Of a stretch of DNA of 64,000 nucleotides, positions 8,023-17,756 are shown piece after piece; position 1 is the stretch's first letter; each line of letters starts with the position of its first letter. The stretch covers positions 806,001-870,000 of the forward strand of contig CANLQH010000001.1 of the NCBI GenBank assembly GCA_947493285.1. Reading direction: 5' to 3'. Below the pieces are notes generated by a model, which saw only the letters and a program-made list of their open reading frames with translations, did not search any database and was not told where the DNA came from. The stretch comes from an uncultured Tenacibaculum sp. Its GTDB lineage: Bacteria; Bacteroidota; Bacteroidia; Flavobacteriales; Flavobacteriaceae. Both the position numbers and the translations under genes were made by a program.

Positions 8023-10866
8023 ATGAACACAAATTCATTTCAATTAAGACATATCGGTCCTCGCTCTAGGGATCAAAAGCAAATGCTTGAAACTATTAAA
8101 GCTGATAGTTTAGATCAATTAATTTATGAAACTATTCCTGATGATATTCGTTTAAAAAACGAGTTAGATTTAGCTCCAGCTATGAGCGAATATGAATACT
8201 TAAATCACATTAACGAATTAGGAGCCAAAAACAAGGTTTTTAAAAGCTATATTGGTTTAGGATATCATGAAGCAATTGTACCAAGTGTTATTCAACGTAA
8301 CATTTTAGAAAATCCAGGATGGTATACTGCTTATACGCCTTACCAAGCAGAAATTGCTCAAGGACGTTTAGAAGCTTTGTTAAATTACCAAACTATGGTT
8401 TGTGATTTAACTGGAATGGAGTTAGCTAATGCTTCTTTATTGGATGAAGGTACAGCTGCTGCTGAAGCAATGGCTTTATTATTTGATGTTCGTGAACGTG
8501 CTCAGAAAAAAGCAGATGTAAATAAATTCTTTATTTCTGAAGAAATTTTACCTCAAACATTATCAGTTTTACAAACACGTGCAATTCCAATCGGAATTGA
8601 ATTAGTAATTGGAGATCATCAAAAGTTTGATTTTTCTGATGAGTTTTTCGGTGCTATTTTACAATACCCAGGAAAACACGGACAAGTTTATGATTACACA
8701 GAATTTGTTGCTAATTGTAATGAAAAAAACATAAAAGTAGCAGTTGCTGCTGACATTTTATCATTAGTGAAATTAAAAGCTCCAGCAGAATTTGGTGCTG
8801 ACGTTGTTGTAGGAACTACGCAACGTTTCGGAATCCCGTTAGGTTATGGTGGTCCTCACGCTGGATATTTTGCTACCAAAGAAAAATACAAAAGAAGTAT
8901 TCCTGGTCGTATTATTGGAGTAACTAAAGATGTTGATGGTGGTCGTGCATTACGTATGGCATTGCAAACACGTGAGCAACACATTAAACGTGAAAAAGCA
9001 ACATCTAACATTTGTACTGCGCAAGTATTATTAGCTGTTATGGCAGGAATGTATACAGTATATCATGGTAAAGATGGCTTACAATATATCGCAGACAAAG
9101 TTCATTCTGCTACAAATACATTAGCTAAAGCATTAAACGATTTAGGTTTTAAGCAAACTAACTCATCATATTTTGATACCATTACTATTAATGTTGAAGC
9201 AAATGTATTGAAGCCTATTGCTGAAGCAAACGGAATTAACTTTAATTATATTGATGATAATACCGTTTCTATTTCTATAAACGAAACCGTTAGTTTAAAA
9301 GAAATAAATGCTATTATAGATTGTTTCGAACAAGCATTTAATGTTCAAAATATCACTGTAACTGAATTTATCTCTGAAGATGTAATTCCAGAAAAAGCAA
9401 AAAGAAATACTTCATTTTTAGATAATGAAGTGTTTAATACGTATCAATCAGAAACTGAAATGATGCGTTATATCAAGAAATTAGAACGTAAAGATTTAGC
9501 CTTAAATCACTCGATGATTTCTTTAGGCTCTTGTACTATGAAGTTGAATGCAGCTTCTGAAATGTTACCGTTGAGTAATCCACAATGGGGAAATATTCAT
9601 CCTTTTGTTCCTTTAAATCAAGCAGAAGGATATCAAACTGTATTAAAGAATTTAGAAAATCAATTAAACGTTGTTACTGGTTTTGCAGGAACTTCTTTAC
9701 AACCAAATTCTGGCGCACAAGGAGAGTTTGCCGGATTAATGACTATTAGAGCGTATCATGAAGCTAATGGAGACGCTAATAGAAACATCTGTTTAATTCC
9801 TGCTTCGGCTCACGGTACGAATCCTGCTTCTGCTGTTATGGCGGGTATGAAAGTGGTTGTTACCAAAACGGACGAACGAGGAAATATAGATGTTGAAGAT
9901 TTACGTGCAAAAGCCGAATTACATAAAGATAATTTAGCTGCGTTAATGGTAACCTACCCATCAACTCATGGAGTATACGAAAAAGCTATTATGGAAATCA
10001 CACAGATTATCCACGATAATGGCGGACAAGTATATATGGACGGTGCAAACATGAACGCGCAAGTAGGATTAACAAATCCTGCTACAATTGGTGCTGATGT
10101 TTGTCACTTAAATTTACATAAAACATTTGCGATTCCTCATGGTGGTGGTGGACCTGGAGTTGGACCAATTTGTGTAGCTCCACAATTAGTTCCGTTTTTA
10201 CCAACAAATCCTGTAATAGCTACTGGAGGAGAAAATGCAATTACTGCAATTTCTGCTGCTCCTTGGGGTTCTGCTTTAGCCTGTTTAATTTCTTACGGAT
10301 ATATTACCATGTTAGGCGCAGACGGATTAACAGATTCTACCAAGAATGCCATCTTAAATGCAAACTATATTAAAGAACGTTTACACGGACATTATGAAAC
10401 GTTATATTCTGGCGAAATGAACAGAGCTGCACATGAAATGATTTTAGATTGTCGTGAGTTTAAACAAAATGGAATTGAAGTAGTAGATATCGCAAAACGA
10501 TTAATGGATTATGGTTTCCACGCTCCAACTGTTTCTTTTCCTGTAGCTGGAACAATTATGGTTGAGCCTACAGAATCCGAATCTATTGCTGAATTAGATC
10601 GTTTTTGTGATGCAATGATTTCTATTAGAAAAGAGATTGCTGAATCTACTAAAGAAGATGCTAACAACCTTTTAAAAAATGCTCCACATACACAAGAAAT
10701 GTTAACTGCTGATGAATGGACATTACCTTACACACGTAAGCAAGCAGCATTTCCTTTAGGGTATATTGCAGATAATAAGTTTTGGCCATCGGTACGTAGA
10801 GTAGATGATGCTTTTGGAGACAGAAACTTAATTTGTTCTTGTAATCCTATTGAAAATTATATGTAG
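8023..10866 (+). CDS. gcvP: glycine dehydrogenase (decarboxylating), P protein
   Basis: PLP enzyme of the glycine cleavage system that decarboxylates glycine and passes the aminomethyl group to lipoyl-GcvH. The 947-residue protein is the single-chain form with two homologous halves. The C-terminal half carries [15 protein letters not shown] with Lys700 as the PLP lysine. The N-terminal part shows RHIGP (9-13) and a conserved [13 protein letters not shown] region. It is a single-gene unit, ending in a strong terminator; gcvT and gcvH are not in the window. Glycine cleavage makes 5,10-methylene-THF and is metabolically linked to the serine enzyme encoded nearby. Confidence 0.97.
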   Translation: MNTNSFQLRHIGPRSRDQKQMLETIKADSLDQLIYETIPDDIRLKNELDLAPAMSEYEYLNHINELGAKNKVFKSYIGLGYHEAIVPSVIQRNILENPGWYTAYTPYQAEIAQGRLEALLNYQTMVCDLTGMELANASLLDEGTAAAEAMALLFDVRERAQKKADVNKFFISEEILPQTLSVLQTRAIPIGIELVIGDHQKFDFSDEFFGAILQYPGKHGQVYDYTEFVANCNEKNIKVAVAADILSLVKLKAPAEFGADVVVGTTQRFGIPLGYGGPHAGYFATKEKYKRSIPGRIIGVTKDVDGGRALRMALQTREQHIKREKATSNICTAQVLLAVMAGMYTVYHGKDGLQYIADKVHSATNTLAKALNDLGFKQTNSSYFDTITINVEANVLKPIAEANGINFNYIDDNTVSISINETVSLKEINAIIDCFEQAFNVQNITVTEFISEDVIPEKAKRNTSFLDNEVFNTYQSETEMMRYIKKLERKDLALNHSMISLGSCTMKLNAASEMLPLSNPQWGNIHPFVPLNQAEGYQTVLKNLENQLNVVTGFAGTSLQPNSGAQGEFAGLMTIRAYHEANGDANRNICLIPASAHGTNPASAVMAGMKVVVTKTDERGNIDVEDLRAKAELHKDNLAALMVTYPSTHGVYEKAIMEITQIIHDNGGQVYMDGANMNAQVGLTNPATIGADVCHLNLHKTFAIPHGGGGPGVGPICVAPQLVPFLPTNPVIATGGENAITAISAAPWGSALACLISYGYITMLGADGLTDSTKNAILNANYIKERLHGHYETLYSGEMNRAAHEMILDCREFKQNGIEVVDIAKRLMDYGFHAPTVSFPVAGTIMVEPTESESIAELDRFCDAMISIRKEIAESTKEDANNLLKNAPHTQEMLTADEWTLPYTRKQAAFPLGYIADNKFWPSVRRVDDAFGDRNLICSCNPIENYM

Positions 10867-10893
10867 AAGACAATGTCTTCAGATAAATTTTAT

Positions 10894-10928
10894 AAACCGT
10901 TTCATTTATTTGAAACGGTTTTTTATTT
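10894..10928 (+). terminator. intrinsic terminator of gcvP
   Basis: Perfect 11-bp stem (10894-10904 with 10911-10921), 6-base loop, followed by a T-rich tract. A smaller repeat GAAGAC-aat-GTCTTC at 10866-10880 lies directly at the stop codon. Confidence 0.85.
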
Positions 10929-10994
10929 ATTGATTTCTACTTAAAAATAGATAGATTTGCTAACTAAGACATAAGTCATCAAAACAACACATCA

Positions 10995-11531
10995 ATGAAT
11001 GTTAAAGCTCTAAGGGAACAAAAACATCTTACTCAAGAAGAACTTTCTCAAGAGTCTGGAATTTCTATTAGAACAATTCAACGAATAGAAGCTGGTCAAA
11101 AACCAAAAGGACATACAGCTAAAGCATTAGTAAAAGCACTTGGTTTAGATTTAAATGCTATCGATAATACAGAACAAGCAATAGAGAACAGAAATTATTC
11201 GTTAATCAAAATTATAAACCTTTCTTCTGCATTTGTAACTTTTATCCCTTTATTAAACGTTATTGTTCCGTTAGCAATTATGTACTATGGAAAACAAATT
11301 AACAGCCTTACAAAACAAATTTTATCGCTTCAAATTTTATGGACAATTATTTCAATATTAATATTTTTCCTAGCTGCATTTCTTAAAAATTCTTTTTCCC
11401 TTTCTCATCGATTTCCTCTTTGGGTATTATCAGTTTTAATATTAATAAATATCATATTAATATTTGTTAATTCATCTAGCATCGATAAAAACAAAAAATT
11501 ATCTATAAAGCTTAATTTCGATTTAATATAG
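10995..11531 (+). CDS. XRE-family regulator with C-terminal membrane segments
   Basis: The 178-residue protein has an XRE/Cro helix-turn-helix at residues 2-55 (LTQEELSQESGISIRTIQR) joined to a region of about 100 residues with three or four hydrophobic segments (about 70-160). This makes a membrane-anchored DNA-binding protein. Such XRE-membrane fusions are common in Bacteroidota, with mostly unknown signals. The following gene, a secreted serine hydrolase, has an inverted repeat and a direct repeat in its promoter region, so it is a possible target. The regulated gene and signal are inference; the domain calls are clear. Confidence 0.8.
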   Translation: MNVKALREQKHLTQEELSQESGISIRTIQRIEAGQKPKGHTAKALVKALGLDLNAIDNTEQAIENRNYSLIKIINLSSAFVTFIPLLNVIVPLAIMYYGKQINSLTKQILSLQILWTIISILIFFLAAFLKNSFSLSHRFPLWVLSVLILINIILIFVNSSSIDKNKKLSIKLNFDLI

Positions 11532-11554
11532 AAAACTCTTAACGTTTATAAGTG

Positions 11555-11584
11555 TTGTCGTGTTATTGACACATTATTGTCGTG
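11555..11584 (+). repeat. 22-bp-period direct repeat upstream of the serine hydrolase gene
   Basis: TTGTCGTG occurs at 11555-11562 and again at 11577-11584, exactly 22 bases apart (two helical turns), so both copies face the same side of the DNA. This spacing is like that of direct-repeat activator sites (for example LytTR-type regulators). Its position about 35-60 bases before the promoter-like GACTTTTG would suit an activator. The binding protein is unknown. Confidence 0.45.
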
Positions 11585-11615
11585 CTCATTTTTACGATTA
11601 CAACATCATTTTTTA

Positions 11616-11632
11616 TGACTTTTGCAAAGTCA
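11616..11632 (+). promoter_or_regulatory. palindrome over the presumed promoter of the serine hydrolase gene
   Basis: TGACTTT-tgc-AAAGTCA is a perfect 7+7 inverted repeat. It overlaps GACTTTTG, a one-mismatch match to the TAnnTTTG -7 box, and ends 13 bases before the ATG at 11646. A repressor bound here would block transcription; the adjacent XRE protein is a candidate. Confidence 0.4.
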
Positions 11633-11645
11633 AAAAACATAAAAA

Positions 11646-13127
11646 ATGAACAAAAAACATTTCTACATTATTCTAATTATAATTTTCATGAACTCTATTT
11701 CACAAGCTCAGGAAAAGACAAGATTAAAAGATATTTATTCTAAAATAGACACTTACTTAACTAGTGGATCTAAAAATGGTTTTTCTGGAGCTATAGCTGT
11801 TTTAAAAAACGGAAAAACTATAATAAATAAAGGTTACGGAAATGCAAATAAGATTACTAAAACACTTAACAATCCTAACACTATTTTTGACATCGGCTCT
11901 AACACAAAACAGTTTACCGCTATAGCTATTTTAAAACTAGCCGAATTAAGGAAACTAAAAATTACCGATTCATTACAAACATATTTTAACATACTCCCTA
12001 TTGATAAGCAAAACATTACCATACATCAGCTATTAACCCATACTGCAGGTTTTTCTGAGTCTATCGGAAAAGACTATTCATCTTTTGGAAAATTATCAAC
12101 TATTTCAGAAAAAGAGTTCTTTGAAAAACTTTTCGCAAGTAAATTAGAATCTAAACCTGGAGGGAAATACTCATACTCTAACGTTGGATACAGTATATTA
12201 GGAAGAATTATAGAACTAGCTTCTAAACAATCTTATGAAGCTTTCATAAACGAATATCTTTTTAAACCAGCTTGCATGAAACAAACTGGATATCTTTTAC
12301 CTAAATGGGACACAAAACAATTAGCCCGTGGTTACAACAGAAATGTAATAGAAACAGAGTCAACTGTTACACTTTATAAAGAAGCTAAAAATGTTAATTG
12401 GCATTTAAAAGGAAATGGAGGAATTAACTCAACTCAAAATGATATGATTCTTTGGTACAAAGCGTTAAAAACGAACAAAATCTTATCTAAAGAATCATTT
12501 AAAAAATTGATGACTCCTTTTGCTCCAATGAATTCTGAAAAGACACATAATTATAGCTATGGCTGGATAGTTAACACTTCAATATCTAATACTTTACGAT
12601 TATCACATAGCGGCTCAAATGGTACATTTTGGCATACACTAATCTGGTATCCAAATAAAGATATTTATATCTCATACGCTACAAATGCAAACAGTTCAAA
12701 AGTTGAGAGCATTGCTTATGCTGTTGCGAAGATAATTTTTGACGAAAATTATACTCCTAAACCTATTGAAAATAATATTTACTCTTATATAATGGAATAC
12801 ACAAAAGAGAATCCTACAAATAAATCGAAGGAATTGATTAAACTGCTTAAAAAAAATTATACTGATGATTTCACAAATTCAAGAACTTTAAATACTATAG
12901 GAAATCTAATAATACGATTTAAAGGAAACTTGAGTTGGGCAATAGAACTTTTTAAAAAGAATATTGAATTATATCCAAAAGATGGAAATCTTTGGGACTC
13001 TTTAGGTGATGGATATAAAGCAAACAATCAAAATAAAAATGCTATAGAAAGTTATGAAAGAGCTATTGAATTAGGATATAAAGGCTCTAAAGAAAAGTTA
13101 GATAAATTATTAAAGAAAATGAGCTAG
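11646..13127 (+). CDS. secreted serine hydrolase (beta-lactamase/DD-peptidase fold) with TPR tail
   Basis: The 493-residue protein has a signal peptide ending near SQAQ (residue 22), a class C beta-lactamase-like domain (about 35-360) and a C-terminal TPR region (about 425-485). The catalytic triads are visible: SNTK (Ser85, Lys88), YSN (177-179) and HSG (321-323), the last replacing the KTG box as is usual in this esterase/peptidase group. It is probably exported to the periplasm, where it may act on peptidoglycan peptides, D-amino acid peptides or esters; the substrate cannot be told. True antibiotic resistance is not implied. It may be controlled by the repeats just upstream. Confidence 0.85.
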   Translation: MNKKHFYIILIIIFMNSISQAQEKTRLKDIYSKIDTYLTSGSKNGFSGAIAVLKNGKTIINKGYGNANKITKTLNNPNTIFDIGSNTKQFTAIAILKLAELRKLKITDSLQTYFNILPIDKQNITIHQLLTHTAGFSESIGKDYSSFGKLSTISEKEFFEKLFASKLESKPGGKYSYSNVGYSILGRIIELASKQSYEAFINEYLFKPACMKQTGYLLPKWDTKQLARGYNRNVIETESTVTLYKEAKNVNWHLKGNGGINSTQNDMILWYKALKTNKILSKESFKKLMTPFAPMNSEKTHNYSYGWIVNTSISNTLRLSHSGSNGTFWHTLIWYPNKDIYISYATNANSSKVESIAYAVAKIIFDENYTPKPIENNIYSYIMEYTKENPTNKSKELIKLLKKNYTDDFTNSRTLNTIGNLIIRFKGNLSWAIELFKKNIELYPKDGNLWDSLGDGYKANNQNKNAIESYERAIELGYKGSKEKLDKLLKKMS

Positions 13128-13330
13128 TTTTAGATACAATTCAGCAATAAAAACTCATCAGAAGAGAAAACTTTAACAAGCACAATCTTCTTATCTTGAC
13201 ATTATCACAAAATAATTATAAGAAGTCATTAAATAATTTCTTTTAACACATAACAAACAGCTTCAATATAGATATTTTATCTGCCTAGGATAAATAATTA
13301 GAAAAATAATCTATTTAAATAAAAAATAGC

Positions 13331-13360
13331 TGACATATAATATTAGTTCTATTACTTTTG
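13331..13360 (+). promoter_or_regulatory. promoter of the histidine decarboxylase gene
   Basis: TACTTTTG at 13353-13360 matches TAnnTTTG exactly; CTG at 13330-13332 (one mismatch to TTG) sits 20 bases upstream, within the usual 17-23. The ATG follows 13 bases later, giving a very short leader. Confidence 0.6.
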
Positions 13361-13373
13361 CCCGCTAAATTTT

Positions 13374-14549
13374 ATGACCATGGCAGAATTAAATGATACT
13401 TCAATAAAAATTCAACAAAAGTTAGATGCTCTTAAAAAAGAATTAACTTCAGCTAGAGATAGTTTTCTAGGATACCCTGTATCTAAAGATTTTGATTACT
13501 CAGTATTGAATGAGTTTTTTAAATTTCCCATCAATAATTTAGGTGATCCTTTTGAACATGGAACCTATCGTGTTCAGACCCATGAAATGGAACGTGAGGT
13601 AATTGCCTTTTTTGCTAAATTGTTTAGAGCGAATCCTAAAGATTTTTGGGGCTATGTAACCAATGGTGGTTCAGAAAGTAATTTATACGGTTTATATCTT
13701 GCCCGTGAATTATTTCCTAAAGCTATCGTCTACTATTCTGAATCGACACATTATAGTGTTCGTAAAAACATTCATTTATTAAACATTCCTAGTATTGTAA
13801 TAAAATCACAACCTAATGGAGAAATGGATTATGAAGATTTTGAAAATACCGTTCGTATGAATCGTCATAAACCAGTGATAGTCTTAACTACTTTTGGTAC
13901 TACAATGAAAGAAGCTAAAGACGATGTTGCTAGAGTAAAAGGTATTTTAAGCAATTTAGCTATTCAAGATCATTATATACATTGCGATGCTGCATTAGCT
14001 GGCTCTTTTGGACCATTTATGCAACCTCGTTTGCCTTTTGACTTTATGGATGGAGCCGATAGTATTTCCATTAGCGGACATAAATTTATTGGTTCTCCAA
14101 TACCAACAGGAGTATTAATAGCCAAACGTTCTAATAGAGATCGAATTGCAAAAGGCATTTCATATATCGGTTCTTTAGACACTACTATTACTGGTTCTCG
14201 TAACGGACATTCTCCTTTATTCTTATGGTATGCGTTAAAACAATTAGGAACAGAAGGATTGCGTGACAGATATTTACACAGTTTAGAAGTTGCTGAATAT
14301 TGCGAAACACAATTAAAATCTATTGGTGTAGATGCTTGGAGAAATCCGAATGCGATTACCGTAGTATTACCAAAAACACCAAAGAGTATTAAAAACAAAT
14401 GGCAATTAGCTACCGAGGGTGATGTTGCTCACATTATCTGTATGCCTAATGTAACTAAAACTCAAATTGATGAGTTTATTAACGATATGAAAAATTGTAG
14501 CGAGCCAATTATAGAAGATGAATTTTCATATGATTTCTCATTAAGCTAA
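13374..14549 (+). CDS. hdc: PLP-dependent histidine decarboxylase
   Basis: Group II PLP decarboxylase of 391 residues. It closely follows the PLP-type histidine decarboxylases of Gram-negative bacteria that I remember: INNLGDPFEHGTY, WGYVTNGGSESN, YYSESTHYSV, SQPNGEMDYEDF, HCDAALAGS and SGHKFIGSPIP, with Lys237 as the Schiff-base lysine. The expected reaction is histidine to histamine plus CO2. No antiporter, siderophore or second pathway gene is adjacent, so the physiological role is unclear. ATG at 13374 and at 13380 are both possible starts. A related amino acid decarboxylase (for example aromatic) is the alternative, but the motif match favours histidine. Confidence 0.85.
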   Translation: MTMAELNDTSIKIQQKLDALKKELTSARDSFLGYPVSKDFDYSVLNEFFKFPINNLGDPFEHGTYRVQTHEMEREVIAFFAKLFRANPKDFWGYVTNGGSESNLYGLYLARELFPKAIVYYSESTHYSVRKNIHLLNIPSIVIKSQPNGEMDYEDFENTVRMNRHKPVIVLTTFGTTMKEAKDDVARVKGILSNLAIQDHYIHCDAALAGSFGPFMQPRLPFDFMDGADSISISGHKFIGSPIPTGVLIAKRSNRDRIAKGISYIGSLDTTITGSRNGHSPLFLWYALKQLGTEGLRDRYLHSLEVAEYCETQLKSIGVDAWRNPNAITVVLPKTPKSIKNKWQLATEGDVAHIICMPNVTKTQIDEFINDMKNCSEPIIEDEFSYDFSLS

Positions 14550-14576
14550 AAATAATACTTTACTTAAGTTATAAAT

Positions 14577-14606
14577 AAAAAGCCTAAGAATTCTCTTAGG
14601 CTTTTT
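14577..14606. terminator. bidirectional terminator between hdc and the rlmG-like gene
   Basis: Perfect 13-bp stem (14577-14589 with 14594-14606) with a 4-base loop and A-run/T-run on opposite flanks, so it works in both directions. It overlaps the stop codon of the minus-strand methyltransferase gene (14596-14598). Confidence 0.85.
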
Positions 14607-15693
14607 TAATGCATTCTATTATTTGAAATTTTTTATTTTGTTTAACCACATTTACTTTATCAAAAAGCTTACTTAAATGCGTACTGTAGTTTAAATGCGA
14701 ATTTGCCACTAACACTAATCTTCCGTTTGGTTTTAAAACTCTAAAAACATCTTTGAACAGAGATAATGTTATCTCAATATTATTTTCATATTCAAAATGA
14801 AATGGTGGATTTGAAACTACTAAATCAAAAGAATTATCATCTAATTTCTCTAATCTATCATTACAAACAAAATTCGTTTTCTGATTTTCTAAATTCAGTT
14901 TTGACGACTCAATTGCCAAATTAAAATCGTCAACTAAAGTAACTTCAGCTTCTGAATTTTGCTCATTTACCCAACGAGCTATAACTCCATTTCCAGAAGC
15001 TAAATCTAATACCTTTTGTTCTTCTTGTTGAATTTGTATGTTCTCTAGAAAAAATTGCGTTCCTATATCAATATTTCCAGATGAAAATACTCCGTAGTAT
15101 TGTTTATACTCTTTACCTTTCCATGTAAATGAATTGATTAGTTCTTCATACTTATTTATAGATTTCGGCTGTTTTAAAATTAACAATCGTGCTTTTTTCC
15201 ATGCTTTAGATTGTTCTGTTACATCAAAATATTGTTCTGCTATTTTTAAATAAGAAGGAGAAAAATATTTGGTCATAAAACCGCAAACTACTTCTGTTTT
15301 ATCATGAGTAGCTTTATAAATTTGTTGTAAAAACAACTCGAACAATTCTAATGATTTTGGAATTTTGATTAAGGCTAAATCAACCTTTACTAAATCATCT
15401 AAAGGAGTTTTATAAATTACCTCATCAGGAAAATTATTCAACTGTAAATTTTGAGCAATTGCTTTTTGCTGGCTAGCATATGTCCAAACTGTAGTTAGGT
15501 TTTTGTCGTTTAAAATAGAATTCCAAACCCCAAAACGATCATTAAACAAATGGATCTTTTCTACTTTTCTATCAGCTATATAATCTAACACCAATAGTTC
15601 AGCATTACTCCATGCGCGCAACGATTTGTCGTCCGTTTTTGGGTAACGTTCTAAATGATACTCATTCGAGTTAAATTCTAATTTTGCACTCAT
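14596..15693 (-). CDS. RlmG/RsmC-like rRNA guanine-N2 methyltransferase
   Basis: A 365-residue SAM-dependent methyltransferase with the duplicated layout of RlmG/RsmC: a degenerate N-terminal half (about 1-180) and a catalytic C-terminal half. DLASGNG (230-236) is the SAM-binding motif I and SNPPFH (294-299) the NPPF motif for N2-guanine methylation. The N-terminus (YPKTDDKSLRAWSNAEL) resembles RlmG, which makes m2G1835 in 23S rRNA, and the length fits. The exact rRNA position is inferred. Its ATG directly precedes the stop of the upstream FMN-binding protein gene, so the two are co-transcribed, although no functional link is obvious. Confidence 0.8.
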   Translation of the reverse strand: MSAKLEFNSNEYHLERYPKTDDKSLRAWSNAELLVLDYIADRKVEKIHLFNDRFGVWNSILNDKNLTTVWTYASQQKAIAQNLQLNNFPDEVIYKTPLDDLVKVDLALIKIPKSLELFELFLQQIYKATHDKTEVVCGFMTKYFSPSYLKIAEQYFDVTEQSKAWKKARLLILKQPKSINKYEELINSFTWKGKEYKQYYGVFSSGNIDIGTQFFLENIQIQQEEQKVLDLASGNGVIARWVNEQNSEAEVTLVDDFNLAIESSKLNLENQKTNFVCNDRLEKLDDNSFDLVVSNPPFHFEYENNIEITLSLFKDVFRVLKPNGRLVLVANSHLNYSTHLSKLFDKVNVVKQNKKFQIIECIKKA

Positions 15694-17226
15694 CTAGCTA
15701 ACTAAGCTTTCTTCTTTTAAACCGTAAATCATATCTAACGAATCAATATCTCCAGCTTTATTTCTTCTAAAAATATGTTTTGCTTTTACATCAGCAATTG
15801 AATCTTTTCCCATGGCAGCAACTACTTCTTTAACCGCAGCTACGGTTTTATCATGATAATTTTTAACACGTATATTTTTATCACCAACTACCAATGCTTC
15901 AACCAAATCTTCATCTTGTGTTGCAACTCCAACAGGGCAAGTATCTAAATTACATTCACGTGCTTGAATACACCCAATACTCAACATAAAACTACGCGCC
16001 ATCGCAATTACATCTGCACCTAAAGCTTTGTATTTAATAATATCAAACGCATCAATGGCTTTACCACTTGCTATAATTTTTATTTGATCTTTTAAATTGT
16101 ATTTTTTTAATGTTTTGTTTACAAAAACCAATCCTTCTAACAAAGGAGTTCCTATATAATTAGAAAATTCTAAAGGTGCTGCTCCAGTACCACCTTCACC
16201 CCCATCAACAGCTATAAAATCAGGATAATTGTTTGCTTCAGAAAAAGCTTTAATCATGTTTTCTATTTCTTCATTATCTCCAACACAAAACTTAACCCCT
16301 ACTGGTTTCCCTTCTGCTAAATCACGAACTCTTTGAATGAATACAATCATTTCATCAAAGTTTGAAAACGCTGAATGACTTGGAGGAGAATCTACTGTAG
16401 TATGTGGTTCTACAGCTCTAATTTTTGCAATTTCTTCTGTGTTTTTCTTTGCAGGTAAAATTCCTCCATGACCAGGTTTTGCTCCTTGAGAAAATTTAAT
16501 CTCAATCATTTTTACTTCTGAACGAATCGCATTGGCTTTAAAAATTGCATCATCAAAAACACGTTTGCCGTTTACAGATTTTCCTGCTCCAAAATAGCCT
16601 GTTCCTACTTGAAAAATTAAATCTCCGCCTTGTAAGTGATAAGGTGAAATTCCTCCTTCTCCTGTATTATGTGCAAATCCAGCCATTTTTGCTCCTTGAT
16701 TTAACGCCATAATTGCATTTTTACTCAACGAACCAAAAGACATTGCAGAAATATTAATAATTGAGGTATTGTACTTCTGAGTACATTTATCTGAACCTAT
16801 CAGCACTTTTTCCCCTTCTATATGATGATGATCTTTTGGAAATAAGGAATGCTTTACAAACTCATACCCTTTTTCGTATAAATTGTGCTGTGTACCAAAT
16901 GGTACAGTTTCAACTTCTCTTTTAGAGCGTTGATATACAATGCTTCTTTTTTCACGATTTATTGGAGTTCCATTTAAATCATCTTCAATAAAATATTGTT
17001 GAATTTTCTCACGCTCTTCTTCAAAAACCCAACGCAATCTAGCAACCACAGGAAAAGCGCGCATTAACGAATGCTTTTTCTGAATAAAAGCATCATATAT
17101 TGCTAAAACAGTTACAGCTGTTGCTATTGTTAACAAGATGTAATTCCCCATGTCAGGAATAAAATATGCTAACACTCCGCATAAAACATTAACAACAATA
17201 ATAACAGCTAAAATAGTATCTCTCAT
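15694..17226 (-). CDS. FMN-binding glutamate synthase-like protein (GltB family)
   Basis: The 510-residue protein has one or two N-terminal membrane segments (about 1-45) and then the FMN/iron-sulfur domain of the glutamate synthase large subunit. ISAMSFGSLS, GEGGISPYHLQGGD and AVDGGEGGTGAAP are the FMN and substrate motifs, and CIQARECNLDTCPVG holds the three cysteines for a 3Fe-4S cluster. It lacks the amidotransferase domain and cannot use glutamine by itself. Such stand-alone proteins are common in bacteria and are often annotated as glutamate synthase, but their reaction is not established. It sits in an operon with the RlmG-like gene. Confidence 0.88.
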   Translation of the reverse strand: MRDTILAVIIVVNVLCGVLAYFIPDMGNYILLTIATAVTVLAIYDAFIQKKHSLMRAFPVVARLRWVFEEEREKIQQYFIEDDLNGTPINREKRSIVYQRSKREVETVPFGTQHNLYEKGYEFVKHSLFPKDHHHIEGEKVLIGSDKCTQKYNTSIINISAMSFGSLSKNAIMALNQGAKMAGFAHNTGEGGISPYHLQGGDLIFQVGTGYFGAGKSVNGKRVFDDAIFKANAIRSEVKMIEIKFSQGAKPGHGGILPAKKNTEEIAKIRAVEPHTTVDSPPSHSAFSNFDEMIVFIQRVRDLAEGKPVGVKFCVGDNEEIENMIKAFSEANNYPDFIAVDGGEGGTGAAPLEFSNYIGTPLLEGLVFVNKTLKKYNLKDQIKIIASGKAIDAFDIIKYKALGADVIAMARSFMLSIGCIQARECNLDTCPVGVATQDEDLVEALVVGDKNIRVKNYHDKTVAAVKEVVAAMGKDSIADVKAKHIFRRNKAGDIDSLDMIYGLKEESLVS

Positions 17227-17266
17227 TTTTGTGAATTTTACAGGCTAAAATACAAGATTTTTAACA

Positions 17267-17298
17267 TAAAAAAAGCTCTAACATTAGTCAGAGCTTTT
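17267..17298 (-). terminator. intrinsic terminator of rpmE2
   Basis: AAAAGCTCT (17271-17279) pairs with AGAGCTTTT (17290-17298), with an A-run on the plus strand to the left that gives a T-run in the minus transcript. Confidence 0.75.
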
Positions 17299-17319
17299 AG
17301 ATATTGTATATACTTAAAA

Positions 17320-17571
17320 TTACTTTTTGAATTTCGCGTATTTGTTTTTGAACTTATCAATACGTCCTGCAGTATCAACTAACTTAGACTTACCTGTATA
17401 GAAAGGGTGAGAAGTTCTTGAGATTTCTAATTTGATTAATGGATACTCAACTCCTTCTACGTCTAAAGTTTCTTTAGTGTTAGCAGTTGAACGAGTTAAA
17501 AATACATCTCCGTTAGACATATCTTTAAAAGCTACCATTCTATAATTTTCTGGATGTATTCCTTTTTGCAT
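17320..17571 (-). CDS. rpmE2: 50S ribosomal protein L31 type B (zinc-independent)
   Basis: An 83-residue L31. [20 protein letters not shown] and the C-terminal basic tail identify the family. There is no cysteine, so it is the type B form that does not bind zinc; in bacteria with both forms the type B copy replaces the zinc protein under zinc starvation. Here it has its own strong promoter and terminator and looks like the ordinary housekeeping copy, although a second L31 elsewhere cannot be excluded. Confidence 0.95.
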   Translation of the reverse strand: MQKGIHPENYRMVAFKDMSNGDVFLTRSTANTKETLDVEGVEYPLIKLEISRTSHPFYTGKSKLVDTAGRIDKFKNKYAKFKK

Positions 17572-17667
17572 CTTAAATGACTTTTAAATATTGTTTTAAT
17601 TATTTATCAAACATGTAAAAATGGTAAGGTTTTACACTAAAAAAATATTTTTAGCTGTTTGAGGGTG

Positions 17668-17697
17668 CAAATTTAACCATATTTTTTAATTTTCAAA
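17668..17697 (-). promoter_or_regulatory. promoter of rpmE2
   Basis: On the minus strand TTTG (17697-17694), an 18-base spacer and TAAATTTG (17675-17668) fit the Bacteroidota TTG-N17-23-TAnnTTTG consensus fully. This is the best promoter match in the window. The leader before the ATG is about 90 bases. Confidence 0.75.
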
Positions 17698-17756
17698 CAA
17701 ATAAATTGTTTTAATTTGTAGAGAAATCGAATAAATTAGAAATCAAACTATAAAAT

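Noticed and set aside
10894..10921. GTTTCA/TGAAAC repeat after gcvP as another copy of the kynurenine palindrome
   Set aside because: It is part of an 11-bp terminator stem with a U-run; the similarity to the 3432-3448 site is by chance.
11646..13127. Beta-lactamase conferring drug resistance
   Set aside because: The SxxK/YxN/HxG pattern is that of the wide serine hydrolase/esterase group, and the TPR tail is not found in known resistance enzymes.
13973..14398. 141-codon frame opposite the histidine decarboxylase gene
   Set aside because: Antisense shadow of a conserved gene with no recognisable domain.
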